From: Eubacteriales bacterium
GTDB lineage: Bacteria; Bacillota; Clostridia; Oscillospirales; Oscillospiraceae
Direction of reading: 5' to 3'
Assembly: GCA_030531505.1 (NCBI GenBank)
Contig: JAUNNH010000001.1
Location: 1-64,000, forward strand
Length of the DNA: 64,000 nucleotides
Shown here: one piece after another, positions 7,395 to 15,803 of the stretch
How positions within the stretch are numbered: position 1 is the stretch's first letter
Layout of the letters: each line of letters starts with the position of its first letter
Translations under genes and position numbers: made by a program
Notes under the pieces: generated by a model
Told to the model about the DNA's origin: nothing
The model's input: the letters and a program-made list of their open reading frames with translations, nothing else
The model's database searches: none

Positions 7395-9488
7395 TTATAC
7401 GCCAAACAGCAGATCGCCGTAAGTCGGGAACGGCCAATAGGACGCGGCCGTGAGCGTCTCCGCCTTGTCGCAGAGCGTGCGCAGCGCATCCATCTTTCCC
7501 AGAAGTTCATCCCGGATGAAGAAAGCCTGTACTGTGATATCCTCGCCGATACGGTTGTCGATACTCTCCTCCAACGCTTCAATGGCCGCATCGATCTCAT
7601 CGGCAAGGCCGGAGAGCTTTTCCAGCAGCTTGGTTTCCGCCCGGCAGGGCAGCACAGCCACGGCCTTTTTCTTCTCGCTGATTCCGGAAGCCAGGTCTCC
7701 GGTGAAGCGCAGAACAGCGGGCAGGATCTCTTTCTTGGTCATGTCCGCCATGGTCAGCGCCTCGATGCGCACCGTACGCACATAGTTCTCCATAGTGATC
7801 TCATAGCGGGAGCGGATCTCCGCCTCGGAGAAGATCTTATGCCGCTGCAGCATCTCCATGTTCTCCGGCACCAGCACCATCTGCAGCGCATCCGGCGTCG
7901 TGCGCAGATTCAGAAGTCCGCGCTCCTCGGTTGCCTCCTTGATCCAGGCGTCGTCATAGCCGTTCCCGTTGAACAGGATACGCTTGTGAGCCTTGATGTT
8001 CTCACGGATCAGCTCGTGCAGGCAGGTATCAAAGTCCCCTGTGCAGCCCTCCAGTTCATCCGCGAACTGGCGCAGCGCCTCCGCCACAGCAGCGTTGATC
8101 ATGATGTTTGCGCAGGAGATCGAGTCGTTGGAGCCGACCATGCGGAACTCAAATTTATTGCCGGTAAAGGCAAAGGGCGAGGTGCGGTTGCGGTCCGTCG
8201 TGTCCCGGTTGAAGCGGGGCAGCACGTCGGCTCCCAGACGGATCCGCCGCTTTTCTGTGCCGGCGTAAGGACTGTCGGTCTCGATGGCGTCCAATACGGC
8301 GCTCAGCTCGTCGCCGAGGAAGATGGAAATGACGGCCGGCGGCGCTTCATTGGCGCCGAGACGGTGGTCATTCCCGGCCGAAGCCACGCTCAGGCGTAGC
8401 AGTCCCTGGTACTCGTCCACGGCCTTGATGACCGCCACCAGGAAGAGCAGAAACTGCGCGTTTTCATAAGGCGTGTCGCCGGGGCTCAGGAGATTGACGC
8501 CGGTATCCGTGGACATGGACCAGTTGTTGTGTTTGCCGCTGCCATTGACGCCCGCAAAGGGCTTTTCATGCAGCAGACACACGAGCCCGTGCCGGCGGGC
8601 GACCTTCTTCATAATTTCCATGGTGAGCTGGTTGTGGTCCGCCGCGACGTTGGTCACGGTGAAGATCGGCGCCAGCTCGTGCTGACAGGGAGCCACCTCA
8701 TTGTGCTCGGTCTTGGCATAGATGCCGAGCTTCCAGAGTTCCTCGTTCAGCTCCTCCATGAAGGCCTTGACCCGTGGCTTTATGGCACCGAAGTAGTGAT
8801 CCTCCAGTTCCTGGCCCTTGGGCGGCTTGGCGCCGAAGAGGGTGCGCCCGGTGTAGATCAGGTCCTTTCGTTTGAGGTACATGTCCCGGTCCACCAGGAA
8901 GTACTCCTGCTCCGGGCCGACATTCGTCACGACCCGCTGTACCTCATGATTTCCGAACAGGTGGAGCACCCGCAGCGCCTGGCGGTTCAGAGCCTCCATC
9001 GAACGCAGCAGCGGCGTTTTTTTGTCCAGCGCCTCGCCGCCGTAGGAGCAGAAAGCCGTCGGGATGCACAGCGTCTTTTCCTTGATAAAAGCATAGGAGG
9101 TCGGATCCCAGGCGGTGTAGCCTCTCGCCTCAAAGGTGGCCCGCAGGCCGCCGGAGGGGAAACTGGAGGCGTCCGGTTCACCCTGGATCAGTTCCTTGCC
9201 GGAAAACTTCATGATCACGTGGCTGTCCGGCGCAGGAGAGAGGAAGCTTTCATGCTTTTCCGCCGTGATGCCGGTCAGCGGCTGGAACCAATGGGTAAAA
9301 TGGGTGGCTCCGTTCTCCACCGCCCAGGCGCACATGGCATCCGCCACGGCATTGGCTACAGAGAGATCCAGCTTCTTTCCTTTGCGGATGGTCTCCTTCA
9401 GACTGTGATAGACATCCGCGGACAGGCACGCACGCATGACTTTGTCGTCGAATACCATGCTGCCAAACAGTTCCGGTACTGTACTCAT
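7395..9488 (-). CDS. glnN: Type III glutamine synthetase
   Basis: 697 residues from the ATG at 9488, which has AAGGAGG nine bases upstream; an in-frame ATG at 9530 is too far from it. It makes glutamine from glutamate, ammonia and ATP. The size and the motifs [51 protein letters not shown] and [14 protein letters not shown] mark the GSIII (GlnN) class. Its subunit is far larger than the GSI type and it forms double hexamers. GSIII is common in Bacteroidetes and gut Clostridia and is usually induced by nitrogen limitation. It has its own promoter at 9562-9590. No GSI glnA is in the window. Confidence 0.96.
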   Translation of the reverse strand: MSTVPELFGSMVFDDKVMRACLSADVYHSLKETIRKGKKLDLSVANAVADAMCAWAVENGATHFTHWFQPLTGITAEKHESFLSPAPDSHVIMKFSGKELIQGEPDASSFPSGGLRATFEARGYTAWDPTSYAFIKEKTLCIPTAFCSYGGEALDKKTPLLRSMEALNRQALRVLHLFGNHEVQRVVTNVGPEQEYFLVDRDMYLKRKDLIYTGRTLFGAKPPKGQELEDHYFGAIKPRVKAFMEELNEELWKLGIYAKTEHNEVAPCQHELAPIFTVTNVAADHNQLTMEIMKKVARRHGLVCLLHEKPFAGVNGSGKHNNWSMSTDTGVNLLSPGDTPYENAQFLLFLVAVIKAVDEYQGLLRLSVASAGNDHRLGANEAPPAVISIFLGDELSAVLDAIETDSPYAGTEKRRIRLGADVLPRFNRDTTDRNRTSPFAFTGNKFEFRMVGSNDSISCANIMINAAVAEALRQFADELEGCTGDFDTCLHELIRENIKAHKRILFNGNGYDDAWIKEATEERGLLNLRTTPDALQMVLVPENMEMLQRHKIFSEAEIRSRYEITMENYVRTVRIEALTMADMTKKEILPAVLRFTGDLASGISEKKKAVAVLPCRAETKLLEKLSGLADEIDAAIEALEESIDNRIGEDITVQAFFIRDELLGKMDALRTLCDKAETLTAASYWPFPTYGDLLFGV

Positions 9489-9528
9489 AATGAATTCCTC
9501 CTTCTGGCTTTGTGAGGCTAAAACGCAC

Positions 9529-9552
9529 ATGAGAGGCAGTTCTGCCTCTCAT
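9529..9552 (-). promoter_or_regulatory. Hairpin in the glnN 5' leader
   Basis: ATGAGAGGCAG and its complement pair around a short loop, between the glnN promoter and its ribosome site. It could be a regulator-binding hairpin or mRNA stabiliser; no known nitrogen riboswitch was recognised. Confidence 0.4.
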
Positions 9553-9561
9553 TACGCGGTC

Positions 9562-9590
9562 ATTTTACGCTTGTCTGTCGCAAAAGACAA
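9562..9590 (-). promoter_or_regulatory. glnN promoter
   Basis: On the minus strand TTGTCT (9590-9585), 17 bases, then TAAAAT (9567-9562). The interval between the boxes holds an inverted repeat (CTTGTC/GACAAG), a possible operator for nitrogen control. Confidence 0.55.
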
Positions 9591-9629
9591 GCATTTTTGT
9601 ATCAACTTCATCCTTATCATTCGAAAACA

Positions 9630-9827
9630 CTATGATAGCAAAAAGCCTTTTCCTATCATGGTGCAGGATGCTGTCAAATCAGGTTGGTATATGATCTTCA
9701 AAGCGTCGTCAACCATGCGACGGCTTTGCTCCCCCCGAATACTGATGACCGCGCCGGTGCCGCAGAAGTCATGCTCAAAGGCTTTGCGGCGCAGCAAAAC
9801 AGCCTTGCTGTTTTGCCATATGCTCAT
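9630..9827 (-). CDS. Small hypothetical ORF coupled to nadE
   Basis: 65 codons whose ATG overlaps the nadE stop (TAATG), so it could be translated by re-initiation. Its start region contains a 10-bp hairpin with CCTT loop that could equally be the nadE terminator (arms GCAAAACAGC and GCTGTTTTGC near 9791-9816). The stretch VISIRGEQSRRMVDDALKII looks protein-like, but I recognise no family. Confidence 0.3.
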   Translation of the reverse strand: MSIWQNSKAVLLRRKAFEHDFCGTGAVISIRGEQSRRMVDDALKIIYQPDLTASCTMIGKGFLLS

Positions 9828-10567
9828 TATAGCGGGATGGTCTTAAGGTCGGGGTCAAAATACGGCATCGGCTGCAGCTTGAAGAGGTTCTGCTCGTGCA
9901 GTCTGTCAATTCTGGCTTTTGTCCTTTCGTCAGATACTTTTCCTATGCGGATATAACGATCCAACTCCTCATAGGTGAAGCCCAGGCTCTCTTCGTCTGT
10001 CTTCCCGGACAGGCCGTCGATGGGCGTTTTTTCGACGAGCTGCTCAGGCAGTCCCAGCACCCGTCCGATCGCCTTGACCTCCTGCACAGTCAATCTGGAG
10101 CAGGGGCTGAAGTCTCCTGCCCCGTCTCCGTAGCGTGTCGCATAACCCACCCAGTCTTCCGAGAGATTGCAGGTATTCGCCACTCTTCCGTTGTGACTCT
10201 GGGATACCGCATACAGCGCCGCCATACGAATTCGGGCCGGGAGATTGATTCGGCTTTGCTCAGAAAGCGCAAAGGGAATGGCTTCTTTCAAGCCGTTTAC
10301 CGCCGCTTCAATATTCACTGTGAAATACCGAATTCTCAGAAGAGTCACCAGACTTAGGGCAGCATCATAGTCCGGTTGTACCCCGTTCGGCATCAACACG
10401 CCGATCACCCGTTCCCTGCCGAGCGCCTCTACACACAGCGCCGCAACTGTAGAGCTGTCTTTTCCTCCGGAGATCCCAACCACCGCATTGCATCCTGCTC
10501 CATTTGTTTCAAAAAAGCCGCGTATCCAATCCACGCACTCATTTTTAACCTTCATAGCATCGAACAT
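9827..10567 (-). CDS. nadE: NAD+ synthetase, ammonia-dependent type
   Basis: 246 residues, the short form without the N-terminal nitrilase/glutaminase domain. It converts deamido-NAD to NAD using ATP and ammonia. The ATP-pyrophosphatase P-loop is VVGISGGKDSSTVAAL (about residues 29-44). Other family features are TCNLSEDWVGYATRYGDGAGDFSP and KTPIDGLSGKTDEESLGFTYEELD. It lies between glnN and amt on the same strand, 72 bases after amt, and is probably co-transcribed with amt. Because it needs free ammonia rather than glutamine, its place next to an ammonium transporter makes sense. Confidence 0.95.
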   Translation of the reverse strand: MFDAMKVKNECVDWIRGFFETNGAGCNAVVGISGGKDSSTVAALCVEALGRERVIGVLMPNGVQPDYDAALSLVTLLRIRYFTVNIEAAVNGLKEAIPFALSEQSRINLPARIRMAALYAVSQSHNGRVANTCNLSEDWVGYATRYGDGAGDFSPCSRLTVQEVKAIGRVLGLPEQLVEKTPIDGLSGKTDEESLGFTYEELDRYIRIGKVSDERTKARIDRLHEQNLFKLQPMPYFDPDLKTIPL

Positions 10568-10639
10568 GATTTCGCCTCCCTATGGTCATTCAGCGGCCTG
10601 CGTTATGAGATGTGCTCGCAGCAAGTTGACCTGCAGCCT

Positions 10640-12325
10640 TTAAAGCTCTGATATCTGCAGCGCATCATAGCCGGATTCGCCGGTGCGGATACGGACCACA
10701 TCCTCTACGTCATAAACAAAGATTTTGCCGTCGCCGATCTCCCCGGTGTGCAGCGCCGCATTGGCCGCCGCTACAACCAGTTCCGGATCCACCTTGGACA
10801 CGACAATATCGACCTGAAGCTTCGGCGTGAGATGCATACTCATCTCGATGCCGCGGTACTGGCCGGTTTTGCCCTTCTGCGTGCCGCAGCCCAGCACATT
10901 GGTGACGGTCATGCCGGTGACACCGATGCCGGCCATCGTATCCCGCAGGGTGCCGAAGCGCGCCTCATCGCAGAGGATGCGCACGAGAGTGTAGCGTTTC
11001 CGGCCGACCGGCGTTTCACGCAAACCGGAGGAGAGCGTCAGCGGGAAAGGCTGCAGTCCGGCGGTGTCGACCGGGCCTTCAGAATGCACGCCCAGTGTGG
11101 ACTCGATGGGGATGAAGTCCGCGTAGGCGTTGGCGAGGCCGTGCTCCGTCACATCCAGGCCCTCGATCTCCTCTTCCGCACCCGCGCGAAGGCCGATCGT
11201 TCCCCGGATGACCTTAAAGACCAGGATCATACACAGGACCGTATAGCTTCCGATGGTAAGGACGCCGAGACACTGCACGCCCAGTTGCCGCAGCCCGCCG
11301 CCATAAAAAAGGCCTTTGGTGCCGTAGCTCTCATTACAGGCAAACAGGCCTACGGCGATCGTGCCCCAGATTCCGTTGACGCAGTGGACCGCCACCGCGC
11401 CGACAGGATCGTCCACGTGGAAACGCATGTCCAGAACCTCCACTGCCAGGTCTACGAGGATCCCCGAGACAATGCCAATAATCGTTGCTCCGAGCGCATC
11501 CACGCTGGCGCAGCCAGCGGTGATGGCGACCAGTCCGGCCAGCGAGGCGTTGAGGCACATGGAGACATCCGGCTTTCCGTTCTTCCTCCAGGTAAAGAGC
11601 ATACAGGTGACCGTTGCCACCGCCGGGGCGATCGTAGTTGTCCCGAAGATACGCGCCATCTCTTCCACATCGGCTGCCGCCGCGCCGTTAAAGCCGTACC
11701 AGGCAAACCACAAAATAAAAACACCCAAAGCGCCCAAGGTTACGGAGTGTCCCGGGATCGCATTTGAGGTAATGCTGCCGTCCGCGTTTTTTGTGTATTT
11801 GCCGATACGGGGACCGAGGATCGCCGCGCCGACCAGCGCGGATAAACCTCCCACCATGTGAATCACACAGGATCCGGCAAAATCGATGAAGCTCAACCTG
11901 CTCAGCCAGCCGCCGCCCCAGACCCAGCCGGCCTCGATCGGATAGATGAGCAGACTGATGATCGCGGAATACAGGCAATAGGCGGAAAACTTCGTCCGCT
12001 CTGCCATGGCGCCGGACACGATCGTGGCTGCCGTCGCGCAAAACACCAGCTGAAAAACAAAGGATGACCAATCGAAGCTTTCAAAGTCCAGGAACATCCC
12101 CCATTCCGGCCTGCCGACCAGACCAAGCGCACCGTGCGGCCCCATCATCAGCCCATAGCCGAGCAGGAAGAACATCACCGTCCCGATGCAGAAATCCATC
12201 AGGTTTTTCATAATAATATTGCCTGCGTTCTTGGCCCGGGTGAAGCCGGTCTCCACCATGGCGAAACCGCACTGCATAAAAAATACCAGGATCGCCCCGA
12301 CCAGAAACCAAATTGACATGTTCAT
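10640..12325 (-). CDS. amt: Ammonium transporter fused to a C-terminal PII signalling domain
   Basis: 561 residues. Residues 1 to about 405 are an Amt/MEP/Rh channel: FMQCGFAMVETGFTRAKNAGNI near the start, then GSCVIHMVGGLSALVGAAILGPR and later GAVAVHCVNGIWGTIAVGLF, with about 11 hydrophobic segments. After a linker of ~45 residues, residues from about 450 form a PII (GlnB/GlnK) domain beginning RYTLVRILCDEARFGTLRDTM. It has the T-loop GCGTQKGKTGQYRGIEM with the Tyr that is uridylylated in enterobacteria, and the nucleotide-binding GEIGDGKIFVYDVEDVVRIRTGE. The PII unit normally binds the trimer as a separate protein and blocks it under nitrogen excess; here it is tethered. It is transcribed with nadE from the promoter at 12404-12432. 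Confidence 0.95.
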   Translation of the reverse strand: MNMSIWFLVGAILVFFMQCGFAMVETGFTRAKNAGNIIMKNLMDFCIGTVMFFLLGYGLMMGPHGALGLVGRPEWGMFLDFESFDWSSFVFQLVFCATAATIVSGAMAERTKFSAYCLYSAIISLLIYPIEAGWVWGGGWLSRLSFIDFAGSCVIHMVGGLSALVGAAILGPRIGKYTKNADGSITSNAIPGHSVTLGALGVFILWFAWYGFNGAAAADVEEMARIFGTTTIAPAVATVTCMLFTWRKNGKPDVSMCLNASLAGLVAITAGCASVDALGATIIGIVSGILVDLAVEVLDMRFHVDDPVGAVAVHCVNGIWGTIAVGLFACNESYGTKGLFYGGGLRQLGVQCLGVLTIGSYTVLCMILVFKVIRGTIGLRAGAEEEIEGLDVTEHGLANAYADFIPIESTLGVHSEGPVDTAGLQPFPLTLSSGLRETPVGRKRYTLVRILCDEARFGTLRDTMAGIGVTGMTVTNVLGCGTQKGKTGQYRGIEMSMHLTPKLQVDIVVSKVDPELVVAAANAALHTGEIGDGKIFVYDVEDVVRIRTGESGYDALQISEL

Positions 12326-12403
12326 ACGTACACCTCCAAAAAAGCAGACGGCAAGGGTGCTACGCTCAACGCGCGGCGCCTTTGCCGTCCGAATATGTCG
12401 GTG

Positions 12404-12432
12404 ATTATACTATCCGAAAAATCAGAAGTCAA
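12404..12432 (-). promoter_or_regulatory. amt-nadE promoter
   Basis: On the minus strand TTGACT (12432-12427), a 17-base spacer and TATAAT (12409-12404), about 80 bases before the amt start codon. Near-consensus. Confidence 0.75.
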
Positions 12433-12630
12433 GGCTTCCACTATACCGGTTTCATCGGAAAAGGAAAAGGAAAAAACTATGACATGGCGGGAAGTATGCT
12501 CCAAGGCAAATGATATAAATAATATATCGTAACAACTATATTATATGTATTTTATTTTTTCCGATTCCTGTGCTATGCTTCAGTCGTCCCCGGGAAACAG
12601 ACAAATCCAAAACGAAAAGAGGCGAGCATT

Positions 12631-12693
12631 GTGAAGAAGCTGGAAAAAGTATTTGAAGAGTTTTACAAAAGCTTCTCGCACCGTGAGGGCTGA
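12631..12693 (+). CDS. Micropeptide 1, 20 residues, conserved SFSHREG tail
   Basis: A GTG-started frame reads (M)KKLEKVFEEFYKSFSHREG then TGA. A weak purine-rich site (AAGAGGCGAG) precedes it. It is lysine/glutamate-rich and amphipathic over the first 13 residues, followed by the fixed tail. A paralogue lies 60 bases downstream at 12754. In the shared SFSHREG the two genes use different codons for five of seven residues, so it is the peptide, not the DNA, that is conserved. No known family comes to mind. It sits between the divergent amt-nadE promoter and the asnB T-box, so a role in nitrogen control (for example binding Amt-PII or glutamine synthetase) is a reasonable guess. Confidence 0.65.
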   Translation: MKKLEKVFEEFYKSFSHREG

Positions 12694-12753
12694 TCCCTTA
12701 CCGCTCAAACAGGAAGAAAATATCATCTTTAAAAATGAAAAGGAGTGTCTGTT

Positions 12754-12819
12754 ATGAAGAAAATGTCCGAACTGTTTAAGGAGTACTACAGGAGCTTTTC
12801 CCATCGGGAAGGCCGTTAA
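12754..12819 (+). CDS. Micropeptide 2, 21 residues, paralogue of micropeptide 1
   Basis: ATG at 12754 with a good AAAAGGAG nine bases upstream. It reads MKKMSELFKEYYRSFSHREG then R and TAA. Compared with micropeptide 1 it keeps KK, the F-x-E-x-Y spacing and the whole SFSHREG tail, with conservative changes elsewhere (F/Y, K/R). Too short to fold alone; it probably acts as a helix docking on a partner. It is followed by a 12-bp hairpin at 12853. Confidence 0.7.
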   Translation: MKKMSELFKEYYRSFSHREGR

Positions 12820-12852
12820 ACCCCTGGTCTCCTAAAAAGATATATCAATCAT

Positions 12853-12886
12853 AGGGGATCCCTCCATGCGCTCAGAGGGATCCCCT
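12853..12886 (+). terminator. Hairpin after the micropeptide pair
   Basis: A perfect 12-bp stem (12853-12864 with 12875-12886) about 33 bases past the second micropeptide. There is no U-run, so termination is uncertain; it also marks the start of the T-box leader. Confidence 0.5.
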
Positions 12887-12894
12887 GCATCAAT

Positions 12895-13170
12895 GGCTGG
12901 GATGAAGACAGGCCGCAAAGAAAAGCTGCCGCAGCGAGCCGGGGACGGTGGGAGACCGGTGCAAGCGTCTTTGGCAGGTAACCCTTCGGAGCCGCGACCT
13001 GAACAGAAGGAATCAGTAGGGAAGCCGTAAGCGCTGCGTTAAAGGGCTGGGAGCTGATTGGCTCCGACGAGTGATCGCTTCGGCGGTAAGAAAGGTGGCA
13101 CCACGGATACGCAGCTGTCCGTCCTTTTGCAAGGACAGGCTGCGAAAACTATCCGGAGGTGCTTTTTTTC
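12895..13170 (+). ncRNA. T-box leader of asnB, probably tRNA-Asn sensing
   Basis: The leader has the usual order. A stem I region holds GAGCCGGGGACGGTGGGAG and CCGGTGCAAG. A likely specifier AAC (12980-12982) in GGTAACCCTTCGGAGC follows. The conserved T-box core AAGAAAGGTGGCACCACGG is at 13088-13106. A rho-independent terminator forms from GCACCACGGATAC near 13098 with TATCCGGAGGTGC (13150-13162) followed by seven T. The terminator's 3' arm contains the asnB ribosome site GGAGGTG. Uncharged tRNA-Asn should favour the antiterminator and switch the gene on. AAC is an asparagine codon, which fits the downstream enzyme; the exact specifier was judged by eye. Confidence 0.9.
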
Positions 13171-14754
13171 ATGTGCTGTATTATGGGATTTTTGTCGGAT
13201 CTTTATTCCGCGGAGGAAATCCGTCCGTATTTTGACCGTACGAAATCACGCGGGCCGGACGATACCAGGATCGAGTCGGTCGGAGCGGGCCTGCTCTGCT
13301 TCCACCGCCTGTCAATCATGGGCCTGGACGAGCGGGGGATGCAGCCATTCTCCCGAGGGAAAAACAAGCTGGTCTGCAACGGCGAGCTCTACGGCTGGCG
13401 AGCCCAGCGGCGGGAACTGGAGGCGAAGGGCTATTCCTTTGCCGGGGATTCCGACTGTGAGCTGCTGCTGCCGCTGTACGAGGAATACGGGTTTGGCATG
13501 TTTGACAAGCTGGACGCGGAGTTTGCTTTGATCCTGTTCGATGGGGAGAGTGGACGGCTGATCGCTGCCCGGGATCCCATCGGGATCAGGCCGCTCTATT
13601 ACGGTTATTTCTCCGACGGGAGCATCGCCTTTGCCAGTGAGGCGCAGAACCTGGAGGGCCTCTGTGCGCGTATTCTCCCCTTCCCGCCGGGACACTATTA
13701 CGACGGCGAGCGATTTGTCCGCTATGCCGATCTGACCACGGTCTCCGCTTATTCCACCGATGATTTGGAGACGGTCTGCAAAAACATCCGGGAAAAGCTG
13801 ATTGACGGTGTGGAAAAGCGACTGGACGCGGACGCGCCGCTGGGCTTCCTGCTCTCCGGCGGGCTGGATTCCAGCCTGGTCTGCGCCATTTCGGCAAAGC
13901 TCCTGGGCCGGAAGATCCGCACCTTCGCCATCGGCATGGATCTGGATCCCATCGACCTGAAATACGCGCAGATCGCCGCGGACTACATCGGGGCGGAGCA
14001 CACGGCCTTTCATATGACAAGAGAGAATGTTCTCTCCGCGCTGGAGGACGTGATCCGGCTGCTCGGCACCTGGGACATCACCACGATACGGGCCAGCCTC
14101 GGCATGTATCTCTGCTGCAAGGCCATCCACGAGACCACGGACGTGCGCGTGCTGATGACCGGGGAGATCTCGGATGAGCTCTTCGGTTATAAATACACGG
14201 ACTTTGCTCCCTCCGCCGAATCCTTTCAGCAGGAGAGCAAAAAGCGGATCGATGAGCTGCATATGTATGACGTGCTGCGGGCAGACCGCTGCATTTCCGT
14301 GAACTCTCTGGAAGCCCGCGTCCCCTTTGGGGATCTGGACTTTGTTCGCTATGTCATGCGGATCGACCCGGAACTGAAGCTCAACCGCTACGGTATGGGC
14401 AAATACCTGCTGCGCCATGCCTTTGAAGACGACCATATACTCCCCGACGAGATCCTGTGGCGGCAGAAGGCGGCTTTCTCCGATGCGGTCGGCCATTCCA
14501 TGGTGGACGATCTGAAAGCCTATGCAGAAACCGTCTACACCGACGAGGCATTTCGGGCCGGATGTCGGAAGTACGCGTACTGTCCACCCTTTACCAAGGA
14601 GAGCCTGCTGTATCGGGATATTTTCGAGAAATATTATCCCGGGCAGGCGGAGATGATCAAAGACTTCTGGATGCCGAACCCGGAATGGGAGGGCTGCAGG
14701 GTGGACGATCCCTCCGCCAGAGTGCTCTCCAATTACGGAAATAGCGGTATATAA
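13171..14754 (+). CDS. asnB: Asparagine synthase, glutamine-hydrolysing
   Basis: 527 residues from ATG 13171. This start places Cys2 as the Ntn nucleophile (MCCIMGFLSD); the in-frame GTG at 13159 would bury it. The glutaminase domain shows SRGPDD, FHRLSIMGLDERGMQPF and CNGELYG. The synthetase domain has the pyrophosphatase loop LGFLLSGGLDSSLVCAIS (about residue 230) and MTGEISDELFGYKY. The product amidates aspartate with glutamine nitrogen and ATP. Expression is governed by the T-box leader just upstream, and the ribosome site lies inside that leader's terminator. A terminator follows at 14766. Confidence 0.95.
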   Translation: MCCIMGFLSDLYSAEEIRPYFDRTKSRGPDDTRIESVGAGLLCFHRLSIMGLDERGMQPFSRGKNKLVCNGELYGWRAQRRELEAKGYSFAGDSDCELLLPLYEEYGFGMFDKLDAEFALILFDGESGRLIAARDPIGIRPLYYGYFSDGSIAFASEAQNLEGLCARILPFPPGHYYDGERFVRYADLTTVSAYSTDDLETVCKNIREKLIDGVEKRLDADAPLGFLLSGGLDSSLVCAISAKLLGRKIRTFAIGMDLDPIDLKYAQIAADYIGAEHTAFHMTRENVLSALEDVIRLLGTWDITTIRASLGMYLCCKAIHETTDVRVLMTGEISDELFGYKYTDFAPSAESFQQESKKRIDELHMYDVLRADRCISVNSLEARVPFGDLDFVRYVMRIDPELKLNRYGMGKYLLRHAFEDDHILPDEILWRQKAAFSDAVGHSMVDDLKAYAETVYTDEAFRAGCRKYAYCPPFTKESLLYRDIFEKYYPGQAEMIKDFWMPNPEWEGCRVDDPSARVLSNYGNSGI

Positions 14755-14765
14755 GGTATATAAGA

Positions 14766-14786
14766 CTTGCGGCCGCAAGGCTTTTT
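14766..14786 (+). terminator. asnB terminator
   Basis: The palindrome CTTGCGGCCGCAAG followed by GCTTTTTG, 12 bases after the asnB stop codon. Confidence 0.8.
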
Positions 14787-14826
14787 GTGTATACTTTCCC
14801 TATTCTGAGAAAAAGAGGCGGATGAT

Positions 14827-15777
14827 ATGGATTTACGCGCCCTTCACTATTTCGTCGTGGTGGCAGAAGAGCTGAACATCACCCGCGCGGCCGAGCGATT
14901 GAACATGAGTCAGCCGCCGCTCTCCGCCCAGATCAAGGGCCTGGAGGAAGAGCTGGGCGTGCAGCTTTTCATCCGGGGCAAGCGGCATCTGACGATCACG
15001 GACGCGGGCATGCATCTGTACCGCCGCGCGCGTCAGATCCTGGAGCTCTCGGAGCAGACCCAGCAGGAGCTTATGTCCATGGAAGGGCTCTCCGGCGATC
15101 TGAACATCAGCCTGGTGGAAGGCCGCGCACCGTATCTGCTGGCTCGCTGGATTTCCGGTTTTCGTTCCGAGTTCCCGCGTGTGGCCATCCACCTCTGGAA
15201 CGGCAGCGGTGATGAGGTCATGGAGCGGGTGCAGCGGGGCCTGGCGGACCTGGCGCTGGTGGCTACCTCCTATAATGCCGAACAGCTGGACGGCTTCTCT
15301 GTCGGGCGGGAGCCCTGGGTGGCCATGATGTCCAAGGATCATCCCCTCGCCGCTGAAGAGGGGCAGTTCCTGCCGCTGCGCAGGCTGGTGGGGCAGCCGT
15401 TGTATATCCCCAGCCGCCGCTCCCGTCTGGACTCCATCCGGGCCTGGTTCGAGGAGCTGGGCGAAGAGCCCACCATCGCGGGCGACCTCTCAAACTATAT
15501 CGATGCGGTCGCCCTCTCCGAACAGAACGCCGGGATCTGCATCTACCCGATGACCACCTATAACGTCAGCGATCTGATCGTGACGAAGATCATCACGGAA
15601 AGCGCCCGTCAGGTGGAATACGCCCTGGTCTGGAAGCGCAACGACCGCCAAACCGAACTCCAGCAGGAATTCATCAATTATGTGCAGGACTGCATGGAGG
15701 AGGAGCGCCGCGGCACCCAGCCCTATATCATGCCGGAGCGGGAGTATTTCCCGCCGGAGGATACCAAGTACCTGTGA
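14827..15777 (+). CDS. LysR-family transcriptional regulator
   Basis: 316 residues. The N-terminal winged helix-turn-helix is classical: MDLRALHYFVVVAEELNITRAAERLNMSQPPLSAQIKGLE. A periplasmic-binding-like effector domain follows from about residue 90 to 295. The C-terminal tail EEERRGTQPYIMPEREYFP is longer than usual. It is followed after 26 bases by fumC and then malic enzyme on the same strand, so it may control that C4-acid pair; whether it is in one transcript with them is not shown. Effector unknown. Confidence 0.9.
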   Translation: MDLRALHYFVVVAEELNITRAAERLNMSQPPLSAQIKGLEEELGVQLFIRGKRHLTITDAGMHLYRRARQILELSEQTQQELMSMEGLSGDLNISLVEGRAPYLLARWISGFRSEFPRVAIHLWNGSGDEVMERVQRGLADLALVATSYNAEQLDGFSVGREPWVAMMSKDHPLAAEEGQFLPLRRLVGQPLYIPSRRSRLDSIRAWFEELGEEPTIAGDLSNYIDAVALSEQNAGICIYPMTTYNVSDLIVTKIITESARQVEYALVWKRNDRQTELQQEFINYVQDCMEEERRGTQPYIMPEREYFPPEDTKYL

Positions 15778-15803
15778 TCCAAGGTCAGAGAAGAGGTTCT
15801 ATC

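Noticed and set aside
12481-12580. A GlnR/TnrA-type operator in the AT-rich DNA before the micropeptides
   Set aside because: TGATATAAATAATATATCGTAACA only loosely resembles the TGTnA-n7-TnACA pattern; not enough to claim.
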